From Actinomycetota bacterium (GTDB lineage Bacteria > Actinomycetota > Actinomycetes > Streptosporangiales > Streptosporangiaceae), in the NCBI GenBank assembly GCA_003140115.1, contig PLIQ01000462.1:15083-48017 (forward strand): 32,935 nucleotides of DNA, read 5' to 3'. The notes under the pieces are model-generated. The model was not told where the DNA came from and ran no database searches. It saw only the letters and a list, made by a program, of their open reading frames with translations. A program made the translations under genes and the position numbers. Shown here piece after piece: positions 1 to 7,852 of this stretch. Numbering within the stretch: the stretch's first letter is position 1; the number at the start of each line of letters is the position of its first letter.

Positions 1-525
1 TTCGCGGGCGTACCCGACTCGTTCGGGCGGCTCTGGACGCCGCACCGGATGGCCTACATCAAGGGGGAGGGCAAACCCTCGGGCCCCGGCGAGGCTGAGG
101 GCTGCCCGTTCGACCGGGCGCCCACGCTGAGCGACGAGGATGGCCTGATCGTCGCGCGCGGCTCGCTGGTCTACGTGGTACTCAACCTGTACCCCTACAA
201 CGCCGGGCACCTGCTCGTCGTCCCGTACCGGCACGTGGCCGACTACACCGACCTGACCGCCGGTGAGACCGCCGAGTTCGCCGAGTACACCCAGCGCGCC
301 ATCCGCGCGCTGCGCCAGGTCTCGGCTCCGCACGGGTTCAACATCGGCATCAACCTCGGCTCGGTGGCCGGCGCCGGGATCGCCGCTCACCTGCACCAGC
401 ACGTGGTGCCCCGGTGGGGCGGCGACACCAACTTCATGCCCGTGATCGGCCGCACCCGCGTCCTGCCCCAGCTCCTGGCCGACACCCGCAAACTCCTAGC
501 CGACGCCTGGCCAGGCGTCGGCTAG
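1..525 (+). CDS. HIT-domain protein, Ap4A phosphorylase-like (5' truncated)
   Basis: Histidine-triad nucleotide hydrolase or phosphorylase; the closest family I recognise is the actinobacterial diadenosine tetraphosphate phosphorylase type (mycobacterial Rv2613c). The frame is open from base 1 and reads GRLWTPHRMAYI before the first ATG at 49. In relatives the RLWTPxRM block is internal, so the true start lies outside the window and the ATG at 49 is not the start. The histidine triad is visible as HLHQHVVPRW, at about 390-420. The NLYPYNAGHLLVVPYRHV and GFNIGINLGSVAG blocks are typical of the family. The stop codon (523-525) lies inside a perfect palindrome shared with the convergent EF-G2 gene, which ends 9 bases further on. 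The family assignment is firm; the precise substrate is inferred from homology. Confidence 0.93.
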   Translation, partial: FAGVPDSFGRLWTPHRMAYIKGEGKPSGPGEAEGCPFDRAPTLSDEDGLIVARGSLVYVVLNLYPYNAGHLLVVPYRHVADYTDLTAGETAEFAEYTQRAIRALRQVSAPHGFNIGINLGSVAGAGIAAHLHQHVVPRWGGDTNFMPVIGRTRVLPQLLADTRKLLADAWPGVG

Positions 526-528
526 GAG
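493..528. terminator. Perfect 36-bp palindrome between convergent genes
   Basis: Two 18-base arms meet with no spacer: every base from 493 to 510 pairs with 511 to 528. The left arm lies in the last codons of the HIT gene and the right arm contains its stop codon. The stop of the minus-strand EF-G2 gene begins 7 bases later. Being symmetric, it would form the same strong hairpin in transcripts from either side. There is no T-tract, as is common for actinobacterial terminators. The terminator role is inferred from position and symmetry. Confidence 0.75.
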
Positions 529-534
529 CTGATC

Positions 535-2667
535 CTAGGCTTTGGCGTCCGCGGCGACCTTGGCCGCCAGGTGCGACGGCAGCGGCTCGTGACGGACGTA
601 CTGCCTGGTGAACGAGCCCGTGCCCTGCGAGAGCGACCGCAGGTCGATGGAGTACCTGGTGATCTCGAGTTCCGGGATCTCCGCTTTAACCAGGGTCCGG
701 CCCACGCCGACCGGCTCGGTGCCGAGCACCCGGCCACGCCGCGAGGACAGGTCGGACATCACGGCTCCGACGTAGTCGTCAGGCACCAGCACGTGTACCT
801 CGTCGACCGGCTCGAGCAGCGTCGGCTGCGCCTTGTCCACCGCGTCCTTCAGGGCCAGCCGCCCGGCCTTCTGGAAGGCCATGTCCGAGGAGTCCACCGA
901 GTGCGCCTTGCCGTCGTACAGGGTGACCCGCACCCCGGTCATCGGGTAGCCGGCCAGCACGCCCTGCTCCATCTGCCAGCGGACGCCCTTCTCCACCGAG
1001 GGGATGAACTGGCGCGGCACCACGCCGCCGACGATCTTGTCCACGAACTCAAAGCCGGCCGAATCCGCCAGCGGCTCCACCTCGATGTGGCAGATGCCGT
1101 ACTCGCCGTGACCGCCGCTCTGCTTCACGTTGCGGCCTAGGCCCTGGCCCTTGCCCCCGATGGTCTCGCGCAGCGGGACGCGCAGTTCGGTGGTCTCTAC
1201 CGCGACGCCTTGCCGGTGCGTGAGCCGGTCGAGCAGCAGGTCGGTGTGGGCCTCACCCATCGTCCACAGCACCAGCTGGTGGGTCTCCGGGTTGTTCTCC
1301 AGGCGCAGCGTCGGGTCCTCGGCCACCAGCCGGCTCAGGGCCTGGGACAGCTTGTCCTCGTCCGCCTTGGACTTGGCCACGATCGCCACCGGCAGCAGCG
1401 GCTCCGGTATCGACCACGACTCCATCAGCAGCGGATGTTCCTTCTCCGACAGCGTGTCGCCGGTCTCGGCCGTGCTGAGTTTGGCCACGGCGCAGATGTC
1501 GCCGGCCGCGCACTGGGTGACGGTCCGCTGCAGCTTGCCCAGCGGCGAGGTCAGCGCGCCGATCCGCTCGTCGTTGTCGTGGTCGTCATGCCCGCGGGCC
1601 GAACGTCCGTGACCGGACACGTGCACGGAGGCGTCGGGGCGCAGCGTGCCGGAGAAGACGCGGACCAGGCTGATCCGGCCGACGTACGGGTCAGTCGTGG
1701 TCTTGACCACCTCGGCCAGCAGCGGTCCCTTGGGGTCAGCGGTCAGCCCGCTGACGGGCTTGCCGTCGGGGGTGGTCACCGCGGGCAGCGGGTGCTCGGC
1801 GGGGGAGGGGAAGGCCTCGGTCATCACTTCGAGCAGCTCGAGCATGCCGATCCGCTGCGGCGCGGACACCACGAGCACCGGGTAGAAGCTGCCGCGCGCG
1901 ACGGCCTTCTCCAGATCCTCGATGAGCACCTTGGGGTCGATTTCTTCCCCGGACAGGTACCTGTCCATCAAGGACTCGTCTTCGCTCTCGGTGATGATGC
2001 CCTCGATCAGCTCACCGCGCAGCTCCTCCAGCCGGTCCTGGTCCGCGGCTGGCGGCGCGCCCTCGGTCCGGGTCCCGCCCGAGTAGCTAAACAGCTTCTG
2101 CGACAGCAGCCCGATCAGCCCGTCCACCGGGTTCCCGACCGGCAGGTACAGGGGCGCGACCGCGTCGCCGAAGGCGCTACGGCAGGCGGTCAGGGTGGCG
2201 TCGAACTCGGCTCGCTGGTGGTCGATCTTGGTGATGACGACCGCGCGCGGCATGCCCACCGCGGCGCATTCGTCCCACAGCATCCGGGTCAGGCCGTCGA
2301 TTCCCTCGGCGGCGGAGACGGCGAACAGCGCCGAGTCCGCGGCCCGGAGCCCGGCCCGAAGGTCCCCCGTGAAGTCGGCATAGCCGGGAGTGTCTAGCAG
2401 GTTGACCTTGATGCCGTTGTGCACGAGGGGCGCGAGGGTCAAGTTGACCGAGCGCTGCTGCCTGATCTCGACCTCATCGAAGTCACTGACCGTGGTGCCC
2501 TCTTCGATGCTGCCTTGCCGCTGGATGGTCCCCGTCGTGGCGAGTAGCGCCTCCACCAGGCTGGTCTTCCCGGACCCGGAATGGCCGACCAGTACCACGT
2601 TCCTTACCTGATCGGCCGCCGGTGCCCTGCCAGCGGCTCCTCCCGCCCCACTGCCTGTCGTTGCCAA
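535..2667 (-). CDS. Elongation factor G-like GTPase (EF-G2 type)
   Basis: A 710-residue translational GTPase of EF-G architecture, related to actinobacterial FusA2/EF-G2 paralogues rather than the canonical FusA next to rpsL/rpsG and tuf. The GTP-binding motifs are visible: P-loop GHSGSGKTS near residue 29, G3 DTPGYADF near residue 93, and G4 as TKID where canonical EF-G has NKMD. The switch region reads RQQRSVNL instead of the usual ERGITI-type sequence. Domains II to V follow, with the conserved GRNVKQSGGHGEYG block. The predicted start is TTG (minus strand, 2667) preceded by AAGGAGG about nine bases upstream; no nearby ATG or GTG fits better. It is a monocistronic gene convergent with the HIT gene and divergent from pgsA. 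Its cellular role is uncertain; GTP binding is likely but ribosomal translocation need not be its function. Confidence 0.92.
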   Translation of the reverse strand: MATTGSGAGGAAGRAPAADQVRNVVLVGHSGSGKTSLVEALLATTGTIQRQGSIEEGTTVSDFDEVEIRQQRSVNLTLAPLVHNGIKVNLLDTPGYADFTGDLRAGLRAADSALFAVSAAEGIDGLTRMLWDECAAVGMPRAVVITKIDHQRAEFDATLTACRSAFGDAVAPLYLPVGNPVDGLIGLLSQKLFSYSGGTRTEGAPPAADQDRLEELRGELIEGIITESEDESLMDRYLSGEEIDPKVLIEDLEKAVARGSFYPVLVVSAPQRIGMLELLEVMTEAFPSPAEHPLPAVTTPDGKPVSGLTADPKGPLLAEVVKTTTDPYVGRISLVRVFSGTLRPDASVHVSGHGRSARGHDDHDNDERIGALTSPLGKLQRTVTQCAAGDICAVAKLSTAETGDTLSEKEHPLLMESWSIPEPLLPVAIVAKSKADEDKLSQALSRLVAEDPTLRLENNPETHQLVLWTMGEAHTDLLLDRLTHRQGVAVETTELRVPLRETIGGKGQGLGRNVKQSGGHGEYGICHIEVEPLADSAGFEFVDKIVGGVVPRQFIPSVEKGVRWQMEQGVLAGYPMTGVRVTLYDGKAHSVDSSDMAFQKAGRLALKDAVDKAQPTLLEPVDEVHVLVPDDYVGAVMSDLSSRRGRVLGTEPVGVGRTLVKAEIPELEITRYSIDLRSLSQGTGSFTRQYVRHEPLPSHLAAKVAADAKA

Positions 2668-2822
2668 TTACCTTCGCCTCCTTGCGATTTGCTGGTGCGC
2701 ACGACCAGCCTTAACCCGCGAGCACCGTGACCACAACCCCCACGCAAAGAATCTTCCCGGTGACCGGGAGGTGAAGCCGACGTCCCCCCAGGCCCAGCGC
2801 AAAACCTCTCAGGTCGACGCCG

Positions 2823-2828
2823 TATTAT
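2823..2828 (+). promoter_or_regulatory. Candidate -10 element of the pgsA-pimA operon
   Basis: TATTAT is a near-consensus -10 hexamer in an otherwise GC-rich gap. Only nine bases separate it from the pgsA ATG at 2838. Transcription would therefore start within a few bases of the ATG, giving a leaderless or nearly leaderless mRNA. No convincing -35 is seen at 17-18 bases and no Shine-Dalgarno sequence precedes the ATG, which fits leaderless initiation. This is inference from sequence only. Confidence 0.5.
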
Positions 2829-2837
2829 CGGACGGCC

Positions 2838-3473
2838 ATGCTGAATCCGCTACGGCCCGTCATGACGCGCGTTTTCACTCCGGTCGGCGCGGTCCTGGCG
2901 CGTACTCCGGTCACGGCGAATGCGATCACGATCGTCGGCACGGTGGGCGTGGCGGGCGGAGCGCTCGGCCTGTTCCCGATCGGCGAGCTGTTCCCCGGCG
3001 CCTTGACCTGCACGATCTTCGTGCTCCTTGACATGCTGGACGGCGTGCTGGCCCGGATCAAGGGCACCAGCGGCACCTGGGGGGCGTTCCTCGACTCGAC
3101 CATGGACCGGATCGCCGACGCGGGTATCTTCAGCGGCCTGGTGATCTGGTTCTTCAGTGGCGGCCACGACCCGCTGCTCGGCGGGGTGTCGCTGTTCTGC
3201 CTAGTCTCGGGCGTCCTGGTGTCATATACCAAGGCCCGGGCCGAGGGCCTCGGACTGCGCTGCGACGTGGGCCTGATCGAACGGCCCGAGCGCATGCTCA
3301 TATCGCTGATCGCGGTCGGTGTTTCCGGCCTCGGCGTGCCGTACATTCTCAACGTAGGGCTCTGGGCGCTCGCGGCGGGAAGCGCCTTTACTTTCGGGCA
3401 GCGGATGCACGCGGTCTACCGGGCCGCCCGCACTCCGGTAGACCCGGGCGGCGGGGAAGGGTCAGACGGGTGA
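2838..3473 (+). CDS. pgsA: Phosphatidylinositol phosphate synthase (CDP-alcohol phosphatidyltransferase)
   Basis: A 211-residue membrane enzyme expected to join CDP-diacylglycerol to inositol phosphate, the first step of phosphatidylinositol and PIM synthesis in actinobacteria. The CDP-alcohol phosphotransferase signature is complete: D65, D68-G69, A72-R73, G82, D86 and D90, in the order DxxDGxxAR(x8)GxxxDxxxD. Several hydrophobic segments surround it (about residues 25-60 and 95-125, plus C-terminal ones). The gene starts the PIM cluster: its TGA overlaps the GTG of the acyltransferase by four bases, with pimA next. That context supports phosphatidylinositol phosphate rather than phosphatidylglycerol phosphate synthesis. 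A -10-like TATTAT sits just before the ATG, which lacks a clear ribosome binding site. Confidence 0.93.
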   Translation: MLNPLRPVMTRVFTPVGAVLARTPVTANAITIVGTVGVAGGALGLFPIGELFPGALTCTIFVLLDMLDGVLARIKGTSGTWGAFLDSTMDRIADAGIFSGLVIWFFSGGHDPLLGGVSLFCLVSGVLVSYTKARAEGLGLRCDVGLIERPERMLISLIAVGVSGLGVPYILNVGLWALAAGSAFTFGQRMHAVYRAARTPVDPGGGEGSDG

Positions 3474-4468
3474 ACAGACAGCCGGACGTGGCGGATTCAT
3501 CGGGGTCCACGAGGCTGGGCGGGCGGCTTAGCGAGCGGCTGACGGGGTTCGCGTACCAGCTGGGCTGGAAGGTTACCTGCCGCGTCCCGGAGCCATGGGC
3601 CAGGTGGGCGTTCACCAAGACGGCCGACGTCGCCTGGCGACGGCAGGGCCCGAAGGTCCAGGTGCTGGAGGCCAACCTGCGCCGCGTGCTCAGCTACTCC
3701 AGCGCCAGTGCGGACGTGGACGGCAAGGAACTGCGGGCCCTGTCCCGCGCTACGCTGCGTTCCTACGCGCGGTACTGGCTCGAGGTGTTCCGGCTGCCGG
3801 TGATTCCCGTCGCGCGGATCGTGTCCGGGATGCACGTCAACCCGGCCGGGGAGGCGGCTCTGTTCGCCAACCTCAAGGCGGGCCGCGGCGTGGTCCTTGC
3901 GCTGCCGCACATGGGCAACTTCGAGCAGGCCGGGGCGTGGGTCGTGGCGCGCGGGGCGGGGTCGCTCACCACCGTCGCGGAACGGCTGCGGCCGGAATCG
4001 GTGTATGAGGCGTTCGTCCGGTTCCGTGAGGGCCTGGGGATGGACGTCCTGCCGCTGACCGGCGGGCACAGCCCGTTCGGGATCCTCGCCCAGCGGCTCC
4101 GCGCGGGCGGCCTGGTCTGCCTGGTCAGCGACCGTGACCTGAAAGAGACCGGCGTCGAGGTCGAGATGTTCGAGGAGCAGGCGCGGATCGCCGCGACCGC
4201 TGCCCTGGCGGTGCAGACCGGCGCCGCGCTGATGCCGGTCGCGACCTGGTTCGAGGGGCCGGACTGGGGCGCGCACATCTACGAGGAGATCCCGGTGCCC
4301 GAGTCGGGCACCCGCTCGGAGAAGATCGTGGCAATGAGCCAGCAACTGGCCCGGGTCTTCGAGGCCGCCATCGCCGAGCACCCGGCGGACTGGCACATGC
4401 TCCAGCGGGTCTTCACCGCCGACCTTGATCCGGCCCGGCTCCCCGCCTCCCGTCAGGCCGATCCATGA
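3470..4468 (+). CDS. Phosphatidylinositol mannoside acyltransferase (PatA-like)
   Basis: A 332-residue lysophospholipid acyltransferase of the LpxL/HtrB-like family. Between pgsA and pimA it is expected to acylate the mannose of phosphatidylinositol mannosides at the inner face of the membrane, like mycobacterial PatA (Rv2611c). The HxxxxE block LPHMGNFEQAG, with the histidine at about residue 147, corresponds to the catalytic HX4D/E motif. The later LVCLVSDRDLKETGVEVEMFE segment also matches the family. The start is GTG at 3470, overlapping the pgsA stop (GTGA). The end overlaps the pimA start (ATGA), so the three genes are probably translationally coupled. The exact acyl acceptor is inferred from the neighbours, not from residues. 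Confidence 0.9.
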   Translation: MNRQPDVADSSGSTRLGGRLSERLTGFAYQLGWKVTCRVPEPWARWAFTKTADVAWRRQGPKVQVLEANLRRVLSYSSASADVDGKELRALSRATLRSYARYWLEVFRLPVIPVARIVSGMHVNPAGEAALFANLKAGRGVVLALPHMGNFEQAGAWVVARGAGSLTTVAERLRPESVYEAFVRFREGLGMDVLPLTGGHSPFGILAQRLRAGGLVCLVSDRDLKETGVEVEMFEEQARIAATAALAVQTGAALMPVATWFEGPDWGAHIYEEIPVPESGTRSEKIVAMSQQLARVFEAAIAEHPADWHMLQRVFTADLDPARLPASRQADP

Positions 4469-5613
4469 AGATCGGGATGGTCTGCCCGTACTCCTGGGAC
4501 GTGCCCGGCGGCGTCCAGCAGCACATCAGGGACCTGGCCGAGGCCCTGATCGACGAGGGGCACGAGGTCTCGGTGATCTCCCCGGCCGACGACGACACGC
4601 CGCTGCCGCCCTACGTGGTCGGGGCCGGCCGCGCGGTGCCCGTGCCCTACAACGGATCGGTAGCCCGGCTATCGTTCGGTTTCCTGTCGGTGAGCCGGGT
4701 CCGGCGCTGGCTGCACCAGGGCGGGTTCGACGTGCTGCACGTCCACGAACCCGGTATCCCGAGCCTGTCGCTGCTGGCTTGCTGGGTGGCCTCGGGCCCG
4801 ATCGTGGCTACCGTGCACACCGCGATACCGCGCTCCCGGGTGCTGGTGGTTACCTATCCGGTGCTGCGCACCGCGCTGGAAAAGATCAACGGCCGGATCG
4901 CGGTCTCCGAGGCGGCCCGCACCACCTTGGTCGAGCACATCGGCGGCGACGCGGTCGTCATCCCCAACGGCGTGGCCACCCGCCGCTACCGCAAGGCCGA
5001 GCCGCTGCCCGGCTGGCCCGGCCCGGGCGGCGCCATCGGTTTCCTGGGCCGGCTGGACGAGTCGCGCAAGGGCCTGGCCGTCTTGCTCAAGGCGTTCGAG
5101 ATCCTCGGCCCGGAACGGCCCGGGCTGCGGTTGCTGGTGGCCGGGCCGACCTCGGACGCCGAGGAGGTGCTGCACCGGGTGCCCGCCGACCTGCGGGACC
5201 GGGTCGCGCTGCTCGGGCAGGTCAGCGAGGACGACAAGGTCCGCGTGCTGCACTCGGTCGACGTGTTCTGCTCGCCGAACACCGGCGGCGAGTCGTTCGG
5301 CATCGTCACCGCCGAGGCGATGGCGGCCGGCCTGCCCGTCGTCGCGAGCGACATCGACGCGTTCCGTCAGGTTCTGGACGGCGGCGAAGCCGGCGAGCTG
5401 TTCACCGCCGGCGACGCCGACGACCTGGCCCGGGCGGCCGGGCGCCTGCTGGACGACCCGGCGCGCCGCGCCGAGCTCTCGGCCGCCGCGCTGGCCGCCG
5501 TGGCCCAGTACGACTGGTCGGTGGTGGCCCGCGACGTGCTCCGCGTCTACCAGACGGTCATGCTCGGCCGCACCGGCGTGGCCGTGTCCCCGGACGGCGG
5601 TGATTTCCCGTGA
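4465..5613 (+). CDS. pimA: Phosphatidylinositol alpha-mannosyltransferase (GT4 family)
   Basis: A 382-residue GT-B glycosyltransferase that should transfer mannose from GDP-mannose to phosphatidylinositol, the first mannosylation of PIM synthesis on the cytoplasmic side. The N-terminal MKIGMVCPYSWDVPGGVQQH carries the glycine-rich loop typical of PimA. DVLHVHEPGIPSLSLLA and the C-terminal GGESFGIVTAEAMAAG follow, the latter giving the GT4 E-x7-E pair at about E276 and E284. The length matches PimA of mycobacteria. It overlaps the acyltransferase upstream (ATGA) and the LemA-like gene downstream (GTGA). The gene symbol rests on both sequence motifs and the pgsA-acyltransferase-pimA order. Confidence 0.94.
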   Translation: MKIGMVCPYSWDVPGGVQQHIRDLAEALIDEGHEVSVISPADDDTPLPPYVVGAGRAVPVPYNGSVARLSFGFLSVSRVRRWLHQGGFDVLHVHEPGIPSLSLLACWVASGPIVATVHTAIPRSRVLVVTYPVLRTALEKINGRIAVSEAARTTLVEHIGGDAVVIPNGVATRRYRKAEPLPGWPGPGGAIGFLGRLDESRKGLAVLLKAFEILGPERPGLRLLVAGPTSDAEEVLHRVPADLRDRVALLGQVSEDDKVRVLHSVDVFCSPNTGGESFGIVTAEAMAAGLPVVASDIDAFRQVLDGGEAGELFTAGDADDLARAAGRLLDDPARRAELSAAALAAVAQYDWSVVARDVLRVYQTVMLGRTGVAVSPDGGDFP

Positions 5614-6188
5614 TCGCCGACATCATCCTGATCATCGCGGCCGCGCTGTTCGTCGGGGTGTACGTGTCCTGGCGGGCCGGGCGGATCGACCGGCTGCAGG
5701 CCCGCGTAGAGATAGCGCGCGTGGCGCTGGACGTGACCCTGCTGCGGCGAAGCTCGGTGGCCCAGGAACTGGCCACCTCGGGCCTGCTCGACCCGGCCAC
5801 CAGCCTGCTGCTGGCCGGCGCCGTATATGGCACTCGCGGCGGGGCCAGGCCGCGGGATCTGGCCGAGAGCGACCTGACCCGGGCCCTGCGCGCCGCCTTC
5901 AGCCAGCCGGACTTCCGTGCCTCGCTGAGCGGCAAGGAAGGCGCCGACGAGCTGCTGGCCGAGGTGGAGGAGACCGCGCACCAGGTATTCGTGGCCCGCA
6001 AGTTCTACAACGACCTGGCCGCGGTGACCCGGGACGCCCGGAACCGGCCGCTGGCCCGGGTGCTGCACCTGTCCGGCCACGCGGAAGCCCCGGTGTTCTT
6101 CGAGATGGACGACTCCCTCATCGCCGACAAGCCCGGCCCGTGGGCGGGTCCGGCTGGCCATACGATGGTCTCAAGCAGTCCTGATTGA
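5610..6188 (+). CDS. LemA-like single-span membrane protein
   Basis: A 192-residue protein with one N-terminal membrane span (about residues 3-22, IADIILIIAAALFVGVYVSW) followed by a helical, mostly charged cytoplasmic or periplasmic part. The C-terminal half resembles LemA proteins: HQVFVARKFYNDLAAVTRDA, followed by a short hydrophobic stretch and APVFFEMDDS. These parallel the LemA pattern ARRxYNDxVxxYN ... FFExxD. The function of LemA proteins is not established. The start is GTG overlapping the pimA stop by four bases, so it is the last gene of the PIM cluster and may act at the membrane with those enzymes. That role is only inference from position. A -10-like TACGAT for pdxS lies inside its 3' end. 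Confidence 0.78.
   Translation: MIADIILIIAAALFVGVYVSWRAGRIDRLQARVEIARVALDVTLLRRSSVAQELATSGLLDPATSLLLAGAVYGTRGGARPRDLAESDLTRALRAAFSQPDFRASLSGKEGADELLAEVEETAHQVFVARKFYNDLAAVTRDARNRPLARVLHLSGHAEAPVFFEMDDSLIADKPGPWAGPAGHTMVSSSPD
6161..6166 (+). promoter_or_regulatory. Candidate -10 element for pdxS
   Basis: TACGAT fits the actinobacterial TANNNT -10 pattern. It lies inside the end of the LemA-like gene, about 38 bases before the pdxS GTG, leaving a short leader with a GCGAGG ribosome binding site. No good -35 is visible at 17-18 bases. This is weak evidence for a separate promoter for the vitamin B6 genes. Confidence 0.35.
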
Positions 6189-6203
6189 TCAAGCGAGGTT
6201 CGA

Positions 6204-7118
6204 GTGTCCATTGTCAACGCAGAAAGCACCATTGAGTCGGCCACGGGGACCGCACGGGTGAAGTGCGGCATGGCAGAGATGCTCAAGGGCGGCGTGATCA
6301 TGGACGTGGTCACGCCCGACCAGGCCAAGATCGCGGAGGATGCCGGCGCGGTCGCGGTGATGGCGCTTGAGCGCGTGCCCGCCGACATCCGCGCCCAGGG
6401 CGGCGTGGCCCGGATGAGCGACCCCGACATGATCGACGGCATCATCGCCGCGGTGTCCATCCCGGTCATGGCCAAGTGCCGGATCGGGCACTTCGCCGAG
6501 GCGCAGGTCCTGCAGGCCATCGGGGTCGACTACATCGACGAGTCCGAGGTGCTCACCCCCGCCGACGAGGCCAACCACGTCGACAAGTGGAAGTTCACCG
6601 TCCCGTTCGTGTGTGGCGCCACGAACCTGGGCGAGGCGCTGCGGCGGATCGCCGAAGGCGCGGCCATGATCCGCTCCAAGGGTGAGGCAGGCACGGGCAA
6701 CGTGGTCGAGGCGACCCGGCACATGCGGTCCATCCGGTCCGAGATCGCGCGCCTGTCCAGGCTGCCCTCCGAAGAGCTCTTCACCGCGGCCAAGGAGCTC
6801 GCCGCGCCGTACGAGCTGGTGGCCGAGGTGGCCCGCGCTGGCCGGCTGCCGGTCGTACTGTTCACCGCGGGCGGCATCGCGACCCCCGCGGACGCCGCGC
6901 TGATGATGCAGCTCGGCGCGGAAGGCGTATTCGTCGGCTCGGGCATCTTCAAGTCCGGCGACCCGGCCAAGCGCGCCGCCGCGATCGTGAAGGCCACCAC
7001 GTTCCATGACGACCCGGACGTGGTCGCCAAGGTTTCCCGCGGCCTGGGCGAGGCCATGGTCGGCATCAACCTGGACACGCTGCCTGCCGACCAGCACTAC
7101 GCCGGGCGTGGCTGGTAG
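6204..7118 (+). CDS. pdxS: Pyridoxal 5'-phosphate synthase lyase subunit PdxS
   Basis: The 304-residue (beta/alpha)8 synthase subunit makes pyridoxal 5'-phosphate from ribose 5-phosphate, glyceraldehyde 3-phosphate and ammonia delivered by PdxT. It is very highly conserved. The key residues are present: D34 in [12 protein letters not shown], the Schiff-base lysine K91 in [11 protein letters not shown], and the second lysine K159 in [11 protein letters not shown]. The phosphate-binding glycine loops near the C terminus ([27 protein letters not shown] region) are intact. The start is GTG at 6204 with GCGAGG upstream. It is followed after about 120 bases by pdxT, and together they form the DXP-independent B6 pathway. 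The family usually assembles as a dodecamer of synthase subunits decorated by glutaminase. Confidence 0.97.
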   Translation: MSIVNAESTIESATGTARVKCGMAEMLKGGVIMDVVTPDQAKIAEDAGAVAVMALERVPADIRAQGGVARMSDPDMIDGIIAAVSIPVMAKCRIGHFAEAQVLQAIGVDYIDESEVLTPADEANHVDKWKFTVPFVCGATNLGEALRRIAEGAAMIRSKGEAGTGNVVEATRHMRSIRSEIARLSRLPSEELFTAAKELAAPYELVAEVARAGRLPVVLFTAGGIATPADAALMMQLGAEGVFVGSGIFKSGDPAKRAAAIVKATTFHDDPDVVAKVSRGLGEAMVGINLDTLPADQHYAGRGW

Positions 7119-7240
7119 GGAAGACGAGCGCCCGGTTTAGCGTTTTACCTTTATTAATCCCGCATTATGAGGCTGCGTTGCCTCAGCGTCGCGCTGCCCC
7201 GGCCTCCTCCCGCAGGGCCCCGACGCCGTCAGGAGGAATG
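7119..7240 (+). other. pdxS-pdxT intergenic region, locally AT-rich
   Basis: The segment 7136-7170 is unusually AT-rich for this genome (TTTTACCTTTATTAATCC and CATTATG), so it may hold a promoter for pdxT, although no clean -35/-10 pair can be assigned. A small hairpin follows, with stem TGAGGC (7168-7173) and GCCTCA (7180-7185) and a six-base loop. AGGAGG at 7231-7236 is the pdxT ribosome binding site. No ORF or RNA gene is evident. Confidence 0.45.
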
Positions 7241-7852
7241 ATGAAGCCCGCAGGACCCGTCATCGGAGTGCTCGCCTTGCAGGGCGACGTGCCCGAGCAC
7301 CTGCGCGCGCTCCAGGACGTCGGCGCCCGGGCCGTTTCGGTCCGCCGCCCCGAGGAGCTGCATCAGCTTGACGGCTTGGTGATCCCGGGTGGTGAGTCGA
7401 CGACGCTGTGGCGGCTGTCCGTCGCGTTCGACATGCTCGAGCCGCTGCGGAAGCTGATCGCGTCCGGCCTGCCCGCCTTCGGGTCCTGCGCCGGGATGAT
7501 CATGCTGGCGGACCGGCTCGCCGACGGCGTGACCGGGCAGCTGACCTTCGGCGGGATCGACATGACCGTACGCCGGAACGCGTTCGGCCGCCAGGTCGAC
7601 TCGTTCGAGAGCGACATCACGCTATCCGGCCTGGGCATAGACGGCACCGGGCCACTGCGAGCGGTCTTTATCCGGGCCCCCTGGGTGGAGCAGAATGGCG
7701 AGCACGTCGCCGTCCTGGGTACCGAGGAGCGCACCGGTAGGATCGTCGCGGTGCGGCAGGGCCAACTGCTGGCCACGGCCTTCCACCCTGAGCTGACCCC
7801 GGACCGGCGTATCCATGAGCTATTCGTAGACATTGTGAAGGACAACACATGA
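7241..7852 (+). CDS. pdxT: Pyridoxal 5'-phosphate synthase glutaminase subunit PdxT
   Basis: A class I glutamine amidotransferase of 203 residues that hydrolyses glutamine and passes ammonia to PdxS. The catalytic triad is visible: nucleophile C83 in [10 protein letters not shown], then H182 and E184 in [21 protein letters not shown] forms the family's oxyanion-region signature. A longer frame begins at a TTG (7178), but its extra 21 residues match nothing. AGGAGG lies just before the tandem ATGs at 7238 and 7241. The second ATG, with the better spacing, gives the normal N terminus leading into [14 protein letters not shown]. The stop overlaps the yebC start by four bases (ATGA). Confidence 0.96.
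   Translation: MKPAGPVIGVLALQGDVPEHLRALQDVGARAVSVRRPEELHQLDGLVIPGGESTTLWRLSVAFDMLEPLRKLIASGLPAFGSCAGMIMLADRLADGVTGQLTFGGIDMTVRRNAFGRQVDSFESDITLSGLGIDGTGPLRAVFIRAPWVEQNGEHVAVLGTEERTGRIVAVRQGQLLATAFHPELTPDRRIHELFVDIVKDNT

Noticed and set aside
2691..2709. Inverted repeat GCTGGT/ACCAGC upstream of the EF-G2 gene
   Set aside because: Only six pairs with a seven-base loop in GC-rich sequence; too likely by chance to call an operator.
7178..7240. TTG start for pdxT
   Set aside because: The extra residues match nothing, and a strong AGGAGG precedes the ATG pair at 7238 and 7241.
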